Shown: one piece after another, positions 48,346-61,000 of the stretch
How the letters are laid out: each line of letters starts with the position of its first letter
Numbering within the stretch: the stretch's first letter is position 1
Assembly: GCA_949361645.1 (NCBI GenBank)
Contig: OX442415.1
Location: 13,681,235 to 13,745,234, forward strand
Source of the DNA: Spongilla lacustris
Lineage: Eukaryota > Porifera > Demospongiae > Spongillida > Spongillidae
Length of the DNA stretch: 64,000 nucleotides
Reading direction: 5' to 3'
Position numbers and translations under genes: made by a program
Notes under the pieces: generated by a model
Told to the model about the DNA's origin: nothing
What the model saw: only the letters and a program-made list of their open reading frames with translations
Databases searched by the model: none

Positions 48346-51300
48346 TGTTATTGATGGTAGAGTCTCTGTTTTAAAAGCCTCAGGACTGTTGTTATGGGAG
48401 GATTGATTTCATTTTTGGTTACAAGCCTCCAGCTAAGTTTCAGATGTGTATTTTTCATAGAGTTGTCGTTGCATCATGATCAGGTTGTGATTGAGCCTTG
48501 TAACTAGTTCAATATCATAATGTTTGTATTTGCATATGCTTTAAGGCCCTCTTATTTTAAGTGACTCATGTCTTTATGTCATGGTGTGCTTATCAGCTCA
48601 ACTTTCAGCTAGATTTTAAAATGCCATTTTATAAGAGAAGGAATGCATCATGTAGCAAGTTCCCATGTCATAGTTGGACCAACATGTGGGTAGATTCTCT
48701 TGTTTTGTTATGTGAGCTTTCAATCCCTGACGAGTAAAGTAATATTTGCACAAAATGATTGTGCATGCTGCTGAGGTATGAAAACTGCTTTATTAAATGA
48801 GGGTGTGCTTTCATTGAAAATGTAAAGTTGTGAGCTTCAAGCTGTGTGTTGCTGTACATGTAAGTTTTAGCTAGATGGATGGGGAAGGTTGCTTCCATAT
48901 CATAGTGTACATGTGGGCTGTTCTTAATATCAAGCTGCTTAAAAAAAATCCTGTTGTAATGTTAGGGAATTTACTTTCATTTTTAAGCACTGGCAAATGG
49001 TATAAGCCTCCAGCAAGATTTTAGATCATTTGTTTTAAGAGAAGGTGCTCTTTATTTTCAATTCCCACCCCAGATCCTTTTTTGGTGCTTATGAATGGAT
49101 AGGCTCTCTTCTTCTTAAATGCAGGACTCAGACAAGCCTTGTTGTGATATGAAGGAGTGTTTTCATTACAAAATAAAAAGTAGACAATGTTACAAGCCAG
49201 CAGTTAGGTTCACAATGCTTGGATTTAAGAGTGGTGCATGACATTGTTTCATCTTACCAGCCCGTTAGCTAGTCCCCAAGTTATGGTGGGCATCGTATTT
49301 TTATGTGCTTTCATCTCATGGCATTGAGTGATGTAATATGTTGCATAAGGTAAATGTGCATGTTGTTGAAATATTTGTTTAAGGGTAATATGTAATATTT
49401 CTTTTAAAAAAAAGAGAAGCCTAGGTTTTACATGGTTGTCAAGAAAAGAGGTGTGCTTTGCATGATGATTTTAGCCTCTTAGCTCGCACCCAGATCACAA
49501 TTTGTGCTTTTGTTTATGTTGAGAGTATGCTCTTTTATTTAAGACATTCACGTTGTACATGTATGTTAGGGAGTGCTTTCATTTCAGAGTATATGTGTTG
49601 AGCCTCTAGCTAGGTGTTAGATGATTTGGAAGACTGCTGTGTTAAGAGGAGTGCTTTAGTTTGAATGCATCATGTTGCAAACTTCTCATCTAATATCCCA
49701 GTCTGTTGCTTATGTATGAGTATTTATCTTATTTAAGTTCTCCAACTCCATGAAAGGTTGTGCTTTTATTTCATAGCATCCAGTTATGCAATGTTTCCCA
49801 AGGTGATATGCTGTTGAAATACAATGTATGTTCTAAGAAAATCCCTGTGTTAAATAAGGGTGTGCTATTTATTGTATTATTGTGAGCTTCTAGCTTTAAT
49901 TTGTGATTCCTTTAAAATTACATGTAAATACATGTAGTAGTCTCTGCTTAAATTTATATCTGTATGTTTTAGATGAGTGGGAAGTGCCATTTTAAGAGAG
50001 GGCATGCTTTGATTCATCACGTTGCCTACATGTATGTATTGGGTAGACACTCTCTTCTTTAAGAGACTCCTGTTTTCAAGCATCACATTTTCGGATGATT
50101 AGATGCATCATGTTGTGCGGTACCTAGCTGGTTTCCAGATTATGTACATAAATATTATTGGCTGCTTTGCTTTAGGAGACTCTTGTTGCATTCATTTCAA
50201 AGCTATCTGTAATAAAATTTTGAACTATGTGCTTAGAAAACTACTGCATTAAATGACGGAGTGATGATTGGGAAGAATGCTGTTTTAAGACAGCAACTGC
50301 TTTAATGCATTCTGTTTTAGCCCCTAAGCTATTTACTGATATGATTAAGCTGGGGTTTAAGGTTTTATGTGATATGCATGTTGCGTGTTCCAGTTTTCAT
50401 AGTGAGGCTATGTGTGCAGGAGTAGATTCTCTGTTTTTTTTTTTGGTTTTTTTTTAATGTGAATATGTGCTTTCAATACAGACAGTAATTTAATCCTGCA
50501 CTAATTGAGCAATTTACACATGCTGTTAAAGTTTGTGCTTGGAAGAGCTCTGTGTTAAGTTAGCCGAGCTTTCATGATACAAATGCTGTAAGCTTAACTT
50601 AGAGCTGTGTCACTTTTGTGTGTTATTCCTTTAAAAGTAAGGTTAGGGGTATTCTCTGCTTAAAAATACAGGCTGTGTTTTAAGAGAGGTGTACTTTGCA
50701 TAATAATGTGTTAGTTTCCAGATCACAACTTCTGCTGTTGGTTATGTATGGTCAGGCTCTCGTCTCATGGAGACACGTGTTGTGTGCTTTCATTTTTAAG
50801 TATCAACTATGTTGCAAGCCACATAGATTTCCAAGACATGGATTTAAGAGTGGTTAGTTTCAGGTCATAGTGTCAGTGCTCAAGTATGGGTAGACCAGCT
50901 CACAACTTTAATAGATTCCTGTCGTTATGTGTGCCTAGAAAATGTCTGTGTTAAATGAGGCTGGTTGTACTAGCTTTCAACATGTATGAACTGTCACAAC
51001 ATTCATCTTCAATGAAAGCACACCCTTATTTTAAATATAGTTGTTTTTTAAATTAAGTACGAATGCACAGTCATCTTGTGTGACATTACATACACTCTAC
51101 AAGCAGACCCATAAATGCACTACAACCTGGGACATCATCATACAGGCACATTCCACTACATGTACATTTAAAAAAATCTACATGTACCGACATGTATTTG
51201 AAGAGCATATGGGAACATGGAAGACATACACTGTAGTGAGTACCTTGCTGAGTAAAACAGATGGTGAACTTATATCAGTAACATCTCTCACATTAAGGAA

Positions 51301-51360
51301 CAATGTAAATTAAATTCATATAAAACCTCATGCATGTCCTTTGCTATGAATTTGATTAGC

Positions 51361-51385
51361 CCCCCCCCCCCCCCCCCCCCCCCCC
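51361..51385. repeat. C25 homopolymer
   Basis: An uninterrupted C run in the centre of the giant element, of uncertain true length. Confidence 0.9.
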
Positions 51386-51444
51386 ATCCAAAATGTAGAA
51401 CTATATGTATTTTGATAACCTTGATTCAACAAAATCCATAATGG

Positions 51445-52788
51445 TACAGGTCGGACAACTCGAGAAGTTCCCCAAATGCGTGAAACTCAAGTATCTCCCG
51501 AACCATTCACAGCCAAACAGTTCCGTAAACACTTCCTGGTAAAGGGGAAGGAACTACTATAACAGCTCAAAAATATTCAGTTGAAGCCTCGTACTAAAGA
51601 GGCTACGATGATTTGAAGTTTATGAATAATTCTAATTAATTATTCAAACATTTGCGTAGTAACCAATCGCTCACCCATACTGGTAATAAAGCGCTATGCT
51701 ATGAAGTACAACAAGTATGTGTCATACCAATATTATTTAAATGGTTTGGCTGTGAACCTGTACAGAGTTATAAACGGTTATAGCATAGGTTGTTCACTAT
51801 AATTAGGCACAGGCTATAACTAGCTTGGCCGCATAACCACAACCACAATAATTAAAATTCATTGACATGTGTATTTAATTGACACAGTGGAGTTACTTCT
51901 TTGTCGCGATTTCACGAGTGTATACGTGGCATGTAAGTAATTGATCAGCATAAAATAGCACAACCGATCGCAAGCAGCGGAGACCTTGCAAGTCGTGTTC
52001 AATTCAGTAAGCCAATGATGTGCAATGATATTAACTGCATGCAAAATAGCACAGGTTCGTCGAATGACGGCCGTGTAGCGTATCAAATACAACATATAGT
52101 ATGACAGTGGCATTGAATTCAGCCAGGGCAATGTTATCCTTTCATCAAATCTGTACAGGCATGTGTGTTGCATATGTTTGATATCATTCTAGCTAGTAGT
52201 CACTATATATGTACCACCGCAAATTAAATAATCATCACGCGCGCTTTGCGCTGCAATAACATCTAAGGTTGTTAGCTCATTAACTTTTAATTCTCCATAT
52301 CTATTGTCTCTTTTATGCAATCCTCATCATTCTTTGTGGCATTATTGCAATATCATTATAGTATCCGTAATAAATTTTGTGTGTCTGTGCGTTACCTCCA
52401 ACACCCTGATCTAACTCGGGTTAGTAGGTGTAATACTTCGGTCAGTAACACCCCTGCCGATTGAAATTAACAGTTCTAAGTCAGTTTAGAGTTTAAAGAA
52501 ATCGTGTATGAACCCTCGCTGAGTGTTTGTTTTATCATATGAAGTCTGATGGCGGTGCTCAAGCAGTGATATGAAAACATTATTTACGCGCGCTTTTGGC
52601 GCGATCGCTGCTTTGTCGTCTATTTATCATAACATGAAGATTAAACGAGCGCTATTTGTTTAAATTTTATAGGTACAACTATTTATAACACCCAACAAGC
52701 CTGTGCAATCAAATTGAGCACTGAACATTCGGTGCGAAAAATAATTCATGAACAATTTTGGGGAACTTCTCGGGTTGTCCGACCTGTA
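51445..52788. mobile_element. Mariner-type non-autonomous element, 1.34 kb
   Basis: Ends are TACAGGTCGGACAAC and its complement, extending inward through CGAGAAGTTCCCCAAA, both at TA. A second internal inverted repeat uses TTCACAGCCAAAC. The end sequence differs from that of the surrounding giant element, so this is a separate family nested in its centre. No transposase is visible. Confidence 0.82.
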
Positions 52789-53127
52789 GCTCACTGACAT
52801 AAACTCCATTGTAATGACTGTTTTTGAAGACTCTCTCCATACATGTACCTCACAACAGCATGCAAAATATGAAATAAAAGCACTATCTCACTTAACAACA
52901 AAGCAGAGCACACATGAGCTTCAGTCAACAGCCTTTCAAACTGGGGGCTAGCTGGAGACATTTAACATAAAATGTATATACTAGTAGTGCTTTGAAATAA
53001 AAAATAAAAACACCCTCACATTCAAATAAGAGTCCTTTTGTGCAGAGACTTTTCAAGAAAGATTATATTATACAAAAATAGTATAAAGTTCCTCAGTTTA
53101 CATGTATGTGCACATGTACTGTGAAGA

Positions 53128-53256
53128 ATGCCTCGAGCAGCAAGAGCCCATAGGCTGACAGTAGAGCAAAGAGCTGCAATAGTAAGGTTCTACTATGAGA
53201 CTGGGAAACATGCCTACCTCACAGTAAGCAGGTTCAGGAGGGACTACCCAGCCTGA
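53128..53256 (+). pseudogene. Mariner-type transposase N-terminal stub (DUF4817-like helix-turn-helix)
   Basis: An ATG opens a 42-codon frame, MPRAARAHRLTVEQRAAIVR then FYYETGKHAYLTVSRFRRDY, ending at a TGA. The EQRAAIVRFYYETG pattern followed by RFRRDYP is the N-terminal helix-turn-helix (DUF4817) common in mariner-like transposases whose ends begin with a GGGTGTCC-type sequence, as here. The expected second helix-turn-helix and the DD(D/E) catalytic domain are absent. This names the family of the giant element and shows that it has lost its enzyme. Confidence 0.75.
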
Positions 53257-54361
53257 AAAAATTTTCGCCGAAGCACTGTGCTTAGGTTGGTATTTAAATT
53301 TGATATGGGACCATGGAAGACATGATCCTAATCATCCTAAATAATATTAGTGGATGCTTTGAAATGCAAGCACTCCCTCACAAAAACAGGAGTCTCTTAA
53401 AGAAGAGAGTGTCTACCCATACATACATGTAGGCAACGTGATGAAATCAAAGCAAGCCCTCTCTTTAAATGGCACTTTTCCCACTCATCTAAAACATACA
53501 GATATAAATTTAAGCAGAGACTACTATTTAATTTTAAATGAATCACACAAAGCTAGAAGCTCATAATAATTACAATAAAAAACACACCCTTATTTAACAC
53601 GGGGATTTTCTTAGCACAAAATTCAACAGCATGTACACCAATCACCTTGGAAAAAATTGCATTACTGGAGCACAACGTTTCATGGATTTGGAGAACTTCA
53701 CTTTGCATCCAAATTAAGCACTCCTCATAACATACATGTAGCAGCCTTCCATATCATCTAACACCTAGCTAGAGGCTCGACACATTAGCTTATACTCTGA
53801 AATGAAAGCACACCCTAGAGTGCCTTAAATAATCTAAAACCTTGGTGGAGGCTTGTACCATTTGTCAGTACTTAAAAATGAACGTAAACCCTAACATAGC
53901 AAAAGGAATTTTTTTAAGCAGCTTGATATTAACAACAGCACACACTATGACCTGGAAATAGCATATAACCTTCCCCATAATATAAAACCTACAAGTGTAT
54001 TTTTAAGCATGCAGAGACTACATCTAACCTTACTTTTAAAGGAAAAACACTCACCGCTAAAAGCTCACAACATTACGTTTTCAATAAAAGCTCACCCTCA
54101 TTTAACACAAGTTTTCATACCTCCACAGCATGGACAATCACTTTGTGCAAAGATTTCTTTACTGGATACATATTGAAAGTACACCCTCACATAACAAAAA
54201 AGCTACCCACATGTTGGTCTGGACACCTGTGACCTGGGACGCATGAAGCATGCCCTCTCCTAATGGTGCAGTGCAGTGTCTTCCTATGAAAATGTAGCTG
54301 AAGGGCACACAATGGCATAACAGAAAACATGAGACACTTAAAACAAGAGAGCCTTAAAGCA

Positions 54362-54802
54362 CAGGGGCGTATTTAGAGGGGGGCTCAGGGGGCTCGGGCA
54401 CCCCCCTCCGTCTCAAGAATGGGCGTGGTTGCCAAAAATTTCGCGCGCGCCAGCCTCTCAGCAGTCAGAACCCTCCTTCAGCACATTCTGGATACGCGCC
54501 TGTATTGGGCCAGAGACCGACACCACCCCCCCCTCCCCCCCGCTATTCGTATCGGGCCAGAAACCAACAGCACCCCCCCCCCCCTCCCCCCCGCTATTCG
54601 TATCGGGCCAGAAACCAACAGCACCCCCCCCCCCCCCCCCCCCCCGTTTTTCGTATCGGGCCAGAAACCGACAGCCACCTCCCTCGCTCTTCATATTGGG
54701 CCAGAAACCGACAGCACCCCCCCCCCCCCCCCCCCCCCCCAGCTTTTCGTATCGGGCTCCAGCTTGAGCACCCCCCTCGCTGGAATCCTGGATATGCCAC
54801 TG
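54362..54802. mobile_element. Non-autonomous hAT-like insertion with a tandem C-run repeat
   Basis: The ends are CAGGGGCGTATTTAG and the complement of CAGTGGCATATCCAGG. Flanks share AAGCA. Inside, four units of about 62 bp (TATCGGGCCAGAAACC followed by a C run and CGCTATTCG) are tandem. Pro-rich frames over this block are artefacts. It is absent from the opposite arm near 48537. Confidence 0.75.
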
Positions 54803-55805
54803 AAGCAGAGTCCATCCATATGCAACGTAGATATGGAACAAACTACAAGGCTCAGATGCAACCACAACTCTATGAAAACAGCAGTCTTCACAATCATCTG
54901 AAACTAAGCTGGAGGTTTGCAAGGTTCCAAACATGAATCAAAACTTCAAGTCGCAACAAGAGAAGTATTTTAAAGCAGAAATATACAATTACTATAAAAC
55001 CATAACACACGCAGCCACAAAATTTCAACATAAGCACACTCTCATTTAACACAGACATTTTCCAACCACCACGCACAATTAGTTTGCATAACTGGATGGT
55101 TAAAAAAATACCTTGCTGGAAGCTTATAACATTTGTCAGTGCTTTAAACCAAAAGAATTTGTTTAAAAAGCAGATCGATTACACAAGCAACAGCTTAAAC
55201 TATCATCTGGAACTAGCAATAAGGCTCACATCTTGATGCAAAGCAGATCTTTTTATAAATAGTAATCTTCCAACTCATCTAAAACCTACAGGTGTTCTAA
55301 CCTTATTTTACAAATAACACACATCTAGAAGTGCACAACTTTACATTTTAAAGTACACCCACATTTAACACTGTGGTTTTCATACCTCAGCTGCATGTAC
55401 AATCATTCTGTGCAAAGATTACTTTACTGGACCGGTATTGAAAGCTCACATAACAAAACAAGAGAACTATGACATGGGAACTTCCTACATGATGCATTCC
55501 TTCTCATTAAAAATGGCAGTTTTCCTATGAAAATCTAGGTGAAGGTTTGATACCATTGAGTTGATAGGCACACCATGACATGAAGACATGAGTCAATTTA
55601 AATAATAGGGCCTTAAAGCATATGCAACAACAAACATTATAACCTTGAACTAGTTACAAGGCTCAATCAAACCTCATGATGCAACCACACATCTATGAAA
55701 AATACACATCTGAAACCTAGCTAGAGGCTTGTAACCAAAAATGAACTCACAACCTCCCACAACAACAGTCCTGAGGCTTTTAAAACAGACTCTACCATCA
55801 ATAAC

Positions 55806-55809
55806 ACAC

Positions 55810-55862
<53 letters not shown>
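55806..55862. repeat. (CA)n microsatellite in the right arm
   Basis: Matches (GT)n at 48263-48345 in the left arm. Confidence 0.95.
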
Positions 55863-55863
<1 letters not shown>

Positions 55864-57415
55864 CATTAAACTCACAAGATTTCAATAAAAGCACACCCTT
55901 ATTTAGACAGGGATTTTCCAAGCACATACTTCAAATTCTTTTGTGTGCAAACACATTAAGTACTGGATGGTATGAAATTATGCACAATGTCCAGGGAACT
56001 TAGCAAAATGGCTCACAGTATTCATCTCTTCAAACAGTAATGTTTTCAATACTCTACAGTTCCTACAAATGAGTTCCAACAGGTGTAATTTATTATTTTC
56101 TAGACAATGAAGCTTTTCTATAGACAAATAATATCTGAGTCTTAAAGCAGAGAGTACTCCTACATTGACTTGGTGACACAGTAGCTAAGAGGCTCAAACA
56201 CTTATATCCAACCATCTAAAACCTAGAAGGAGGCTTGCAACATCACAACAGCAAACACAACATGGTGCTGTAATACTACTTGAAATCCAATTGCAGCATC
56301 AGAATTAAACCTACTTGCAGCATTAGTCGATACCAAGGCAATTCTTCAAATCACAACTACAGGCATTTCCTAAACAAGAGAGCCTACCCATGTGTTATTC
56401 ATTGAAATTAAAGCACACCCTATCTTTAAACGGCACTAGTACTCTTTCCATGAAATCATCTTGACACATGAGCTGATACTCTAAAACGAAAGCATCGGCC
56501 TCTAACATAAAAACACGATTCACTTAAATACTAGAGTCTGTCCCTACATGATTCATCTTTCCCCAATCCTAACTGGTAGGTTGCAATATTAGGCTGTTAA
56601 GCATAAAGTAATAGATACCCATATGCAAAGGTTAAAAACATTATGATACGGAAATAGCTACAACTTGATGCAAGCACACAGGTTTGTTATTTGAAACGAG
56701 GTATCTAGCTTAGAGGCTCAAAATTTTATGCATTGAAATTAAAGCACACCCTATCTTTAAACGGCACACTTTCCATGATATCATCCATACATAAGCTTCA
56801 AAAAAAGGAGCATTGAAAGTAAAGCACAGCTTCTCTTTAAACAAATCATCTAAAACCTTGCTGGAGGTTTAATTTGCAACATTTGCCAATGCTTTAAAAT
56901 AAATTCCCCCTAAGTTACAGAATTTGTGCACACTATCATCTAAAACCAGCAATAATTAAGGGTAGCTCACATCATGATTGCAAAGCACACAGGTCTTTCT
57001 TTAAAACTGGGACTATCCCATACCTATTCCGTTATTTTTTACTGAAGGAATAACACACAACGTTACAATTTAAATGAAAGCACACCCTTAGATAGAGGCT
57101 TGAATATTCGCTTTACTGACCCTTCACATATGGATGGTACGAGGCTTCCATAAATGGCACTCACATGACACAAAAGTATTCTTTAAGCCGTAGACACAGC
57201 GATATACATGTAGCCTAGCTATGAGACAAAATCAGGTCTGCGCACAAGTTACTGCGTGCTGCTTGAGATGCTGGTATAGGCTATTATTAGCTCTGAGAGA
57301 GCTGGAAGGTATGTGATCAATTTTACAATTCATTTTAGCGTGTCTACTAACCCGCGTGTGTGCGTCTCAGATTCACTAACTCACAGAATGGCACCGCATA
57401 TCAATCCGTACGTAC

Positions 57416-57421
57416 CACACC
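57416..57421. other. Paralogous empty hAT site
   Basis: CACACC here (GGTGTG on the complement) is the single unoccupied copy of the site duplicated around 45467-46467 in the other arm. Confidence 0.85.
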
Positions 57422-57984
57422 GTTCATTGCCTCTCTGTGCGATTGTGCTAATTGAGGCGCACCACATTCGATGCTTGTAAACATGGATAATTAGCTTAGA
57501 GGAAGGCTAATTAAAAGTGGACTCGCGACACCCATGGGGAGGTGGGGCATACGGAGTTGCATCCGCCTTCGAATTGTATCACGTGATGTGACACCCACTA
57601 GAAGGTGAGGCATCAGGTCTGTCGAGTGCTCTCCGTATTATCACGTGACTATAGCATCGATTTAATCACGAGATTAAGTCTTAGGACGAGGTCGTGTGCG
57701 CATGCGTATGCGAAGAAAAATAGGCAGTGGATCGTAGTTTCAGTTTAGATGGTGGAAAAAAAATATTTTGATCGAAGCTTCACAACTGATACTTGAACAC
57801 AGACGAACTTTTAAATCAGTTAATTTGTTGTGCTTATTAAAATTAATTAGCATTATGTTTTATTAGGAAAAAAATTTGAGGAAACCGACCAACTTCGTTT
57901 CAAAATACCAGATTCTTTGCTCCATCCTATTCACAATCAAAAGCGTTGCGTTCATTCGTGGACACCCTGTATATCGGGTACAAA

Positions 57985-58077
57985 ATGTATATAAATATCA
58001 TCTACAGTTGTATATTTAACTTCGCGAAGACGTCGAGAGCTAATGTGTAATCATATCTATGGTGTAATAGACTTCGG
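57985..58077 (+). promoter_or_regulatory. Short 5' region of the decayed gene, TATA-like sequence
   Basis: TATATAAATATC at about 57989-58000 lies about 80 bp before the ATG. The giant element ends at 57971, so most of the original upstream region has been displaced. A promoter role is inference only. Confidence 0.3.
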
Positions 58078-61000
58078 ATGGGTAATACAAGCTCGTCACC
58101 GGCGCCTCAAAACAACAACAAGCCAGCAGCGCAACACTGCGAAGTGCGTGCGGAACACCAGGATAGCCACGGCATAACTCCAAATGACGCATCAGTGGTG
58201 GCAGTAAAGGGCAACGCCTCTGGACCTGTTGCGTACACAGGACACAAACCAGTCATCTTCAGTCTCAATGTAACGCTATCGTGTTCTGAGGACGGCACCA
58301 AGAGGGAACGAGAGCTCGGCCTAACACGGATCCCCGCGCGTGATGATTGCCGACCTTCAAGACCAAATACAGGAACAGTTCAACACCCCCGTCGTCGACC
58401 AGAAGCTAACGTTTGGACCTACTGTGCTGAGTGGCAAGGAGTCGCTTCAGTCGTACAGCTTAAGGAATGGAGACAATATAATCGTGGAGTACTCGTCCGT
58501 ATCTGACGTCGAAGAGACCTTGGGTATTGTCAGCTACATACGAATAACCCTCGCATTCTTCGAATCCGTGGAACCTCAACTCTTCCTCTTCCCCATCTCT
58601 CCCGATCGCGCGAGCTTGCTGCACAGCTGAGACAGAATATCGATGAGTCAGTACTAGACAATTTTACTGCCATGTATGTATCTTCCCTGGCTATACTACC
58701 CCACGGAAGAGTATTATAAACTCGCAGCTGTTCATCAAATCAGGGGGCCTCGGTTTTCTTCAGCAGCTTCATTCGCTACTTCTACGTCATCCAGTTAAAT
58801 CACTGACGATTGACGTACAGCTTCTGGAAATCAGCTTGAATAAGGTGCTGTGGACCCTCACGTCGTCTCCTGAAACTGAAGCTGCCGTTTTGAAGGAACT
58901 GAAGTGGGAAAACATTATCCGATCCATGCTCCGAGTGACGGTCACTCCGAATGCGGAAATCTTGCCACCCAGAAACCCTTATACAGTACGGAAATGTTCA
59001 GGTTCAAGTTTTAGTTGAACTATTGAACGTTACTACAGGTTGTCTGAGCTGGTAAGCTGTTATACATTATAATTAATCCATACCCTTTCGTGGATACATG
59101 CGTGCATGAATATATAAACGTATATACTATGCACTATAGCCAGCTGTTAATCATGTACGAGTATCCAACAATGCATGTAAATCGCTGCTACTGTAAACCA
59201 TGTCAGTGCTTTAGTAAAACGCAGGTGTTTTACATACTTATAGTCTGGTCAAGTAACGTGCAATTACGCCATGCATGGTTATGACTGCAGTAATCTCGTT
59301 GTCTATTTACTTGTTTAGGAAACAATACCATATATATCTATAAAATTATGTTGGAATTAATGCAAATTTGAATATAACTGTATGCTGTTTTTGTAGCATC
59401 ATATAGGATATGCAAACATTGAAACCATGTACTGCAAATTGTAATAAACAAAGGTTGCAGAAAGATACAATGTGTATGATAAATGTCTACACGTCTTTTC
59501 AATGTTTATGTTTATTAATGATTTTGAGTTGATTTATGGGCACGTGAGACCTTCGAAACACCATACACATGCAGATTGAACAATGCATAATTAATATGAA
59601 GCTGGTTAAACACATATGACAAGCAATGTATAATACTTGAAAGCCAATGCCTTTTTATAGTTTTGTATATGAAGCATGTAAAATGCCATCACTTACTTAT
59701 AACATTTCTCCTATTATTCTTTAGCATACTTGACACCACACATACAACACAGCCTGGCTACAAATCAAAAGTTTATAGAGCAGATCGTAGGTGCAATGCA
59801 GAGCAAGACGCTGTCTGTCAAAATCTATCATACCATAATATCCGTGATGGTTGATATGGCATATACATGTAACCTTGATGTTCATGATTACTTATGTAAG
59901 CCTCACGTGATGCAAGCCATCATCAGGGCATGGAAGAATGCTGAACCGACACCTGAGAACAATGCTACACCTGCTGAAAGTGTTTACCTAAAGTAAGGGG
60001 AATGTCATTGAAATTCATCAATAATTATGTAACCAGTTCCTACCCTTTAGGTATCTAGCTGCTGTGCTGATGTCATTGCTCTGTGTCACACGCAGTGTTG
60101 CCGCGGCCAGCCGTGGCCGTCCGGCAGCCGTCAAAAATTGCCGATTTTTGTGCTGACCGTCAGTGATCGTGGACCGCCAACATGCCTGGCCGTCTGAGCC
60201 GGGAAGTACGGTGGCCGTCATATATTTGGCGGCTGACCGTCAAAAATATGAACCGGTCTTTGACGGTCACGATTAATTAATTCTTAATAAAACTGCAATT
60301 ATAACAGACAAATTATTAAGATTATACTTTGCCAGTGTACATAAACCCATGTGTAAGACACTGCTATATCCCATAAAGTGTTTTGAATAGACCCCTTGTT
60401 AATATAGGAAGCTATATCTGTTTTCGTGTGTGTGATTGGAGATTTGAAATACACGTCGCGTATAGTATAGCGCGCTGTATTATGGCCGACACAACGATCG
60501 TAAAGAAAACTGATCCATCTGCCAACTGAACTCCCCCAGTTTTCCCAGATTCCCCACATTCCCACAATTTTCCCACAGTCTCTAAAATGGCACTGAAGTA
60601 TCTGGCTATTCCAGCGTCAGGTACACCATCAGAGCGAGCTAAACTAATACTTTAACGCAAAACATGGAGAATGGACTCTGCCCGGCTAGAAAAAGTTTTG
60701 CTGTTACGTTGTGTTTAAACTTTAAACATATATATACCCTTCCTATAATAAGCTGTTCAGCATACTTTTTCTGATGATGCGTACATGTAATATAAGCTTG
60801 TACAGGTAATTTTCCCCGCCCTTGACGGTTGACCGCCGACCGTGACCGCCAAACTTGAAATTTGACGGTTTTGGCGGTCAGAAATGGCCGTGACCGTGTC
60901 GGCAAGGCTGCAGACGGTTGGCCGTGGCCGTGACCGGGAAGGATTGATGCCGGCCATTGTTGGCCGTGACCGTGACCGTCAGGGGTCTAATCCGGTCAGC

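Larger units (their letters stand above)
44912..50085 (+). repeat. Left arm of the giant inverted repeat
   Basis: Corresponds in reverse complement to about 53390-57971. It contains a 1,001-bp hAT insertion absent from the other arm. A (GT)n tract at about 48263-48345 matches (CA)n at 55806-55862. No gene is seen. Confidence 0.85.
44912..57971. mobile_element. Giant inverted-repeat element with mariner-type ends, about 13.06 kb
   Basis: The left end reads TACAGGGTGTCCA and the right end is its complement, both at TA dinucleotides, as in Tc1/mariner insertions. The arms are about 5.2 kb (left, 44912 to about 50085) and 4.6 kb (right, about 53390 to 57971) and are about 95% alike where compared. 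The arms contain irregular internal repeats: TTTAGATGATTTG, GTGTGCTTTAATTTCAATGC, and GGCTCTCTTCTTT-type blocks recur every 100-400 bp. The non-symmetric centre of about 3.3 kb holds a mariner transposase stub and another mariner-type MITE. Each arm carries its own later insertion. The element cannot encode its own transposase. Whether it moved as a unit or grew in place is open. Confidence 0.85.
53390..57971 (-). repeat. Right arm of the giant inverted repeat
   Basis: Reverse-complement match to the left arm, with its own insertion at 54362-54802. Its inner boundary is where similarity to 50085 stops. Confidence 0.85.

Noticed and set aside
54362..54802. An exact 8-bp target duplication around this hAT-like insertion
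   Set aside because: Flanks share only AAGCA. A full 8-bp duplication cannot be read without assuming mutations, so it is not claimed.
54419..54936. Pro-rich frames of 112-160 residues on plus and Gly-rich frames on minus
   Set aside because: They cover a tandem repeat with C runs inside a hAT-like insertion and are open in several frames.
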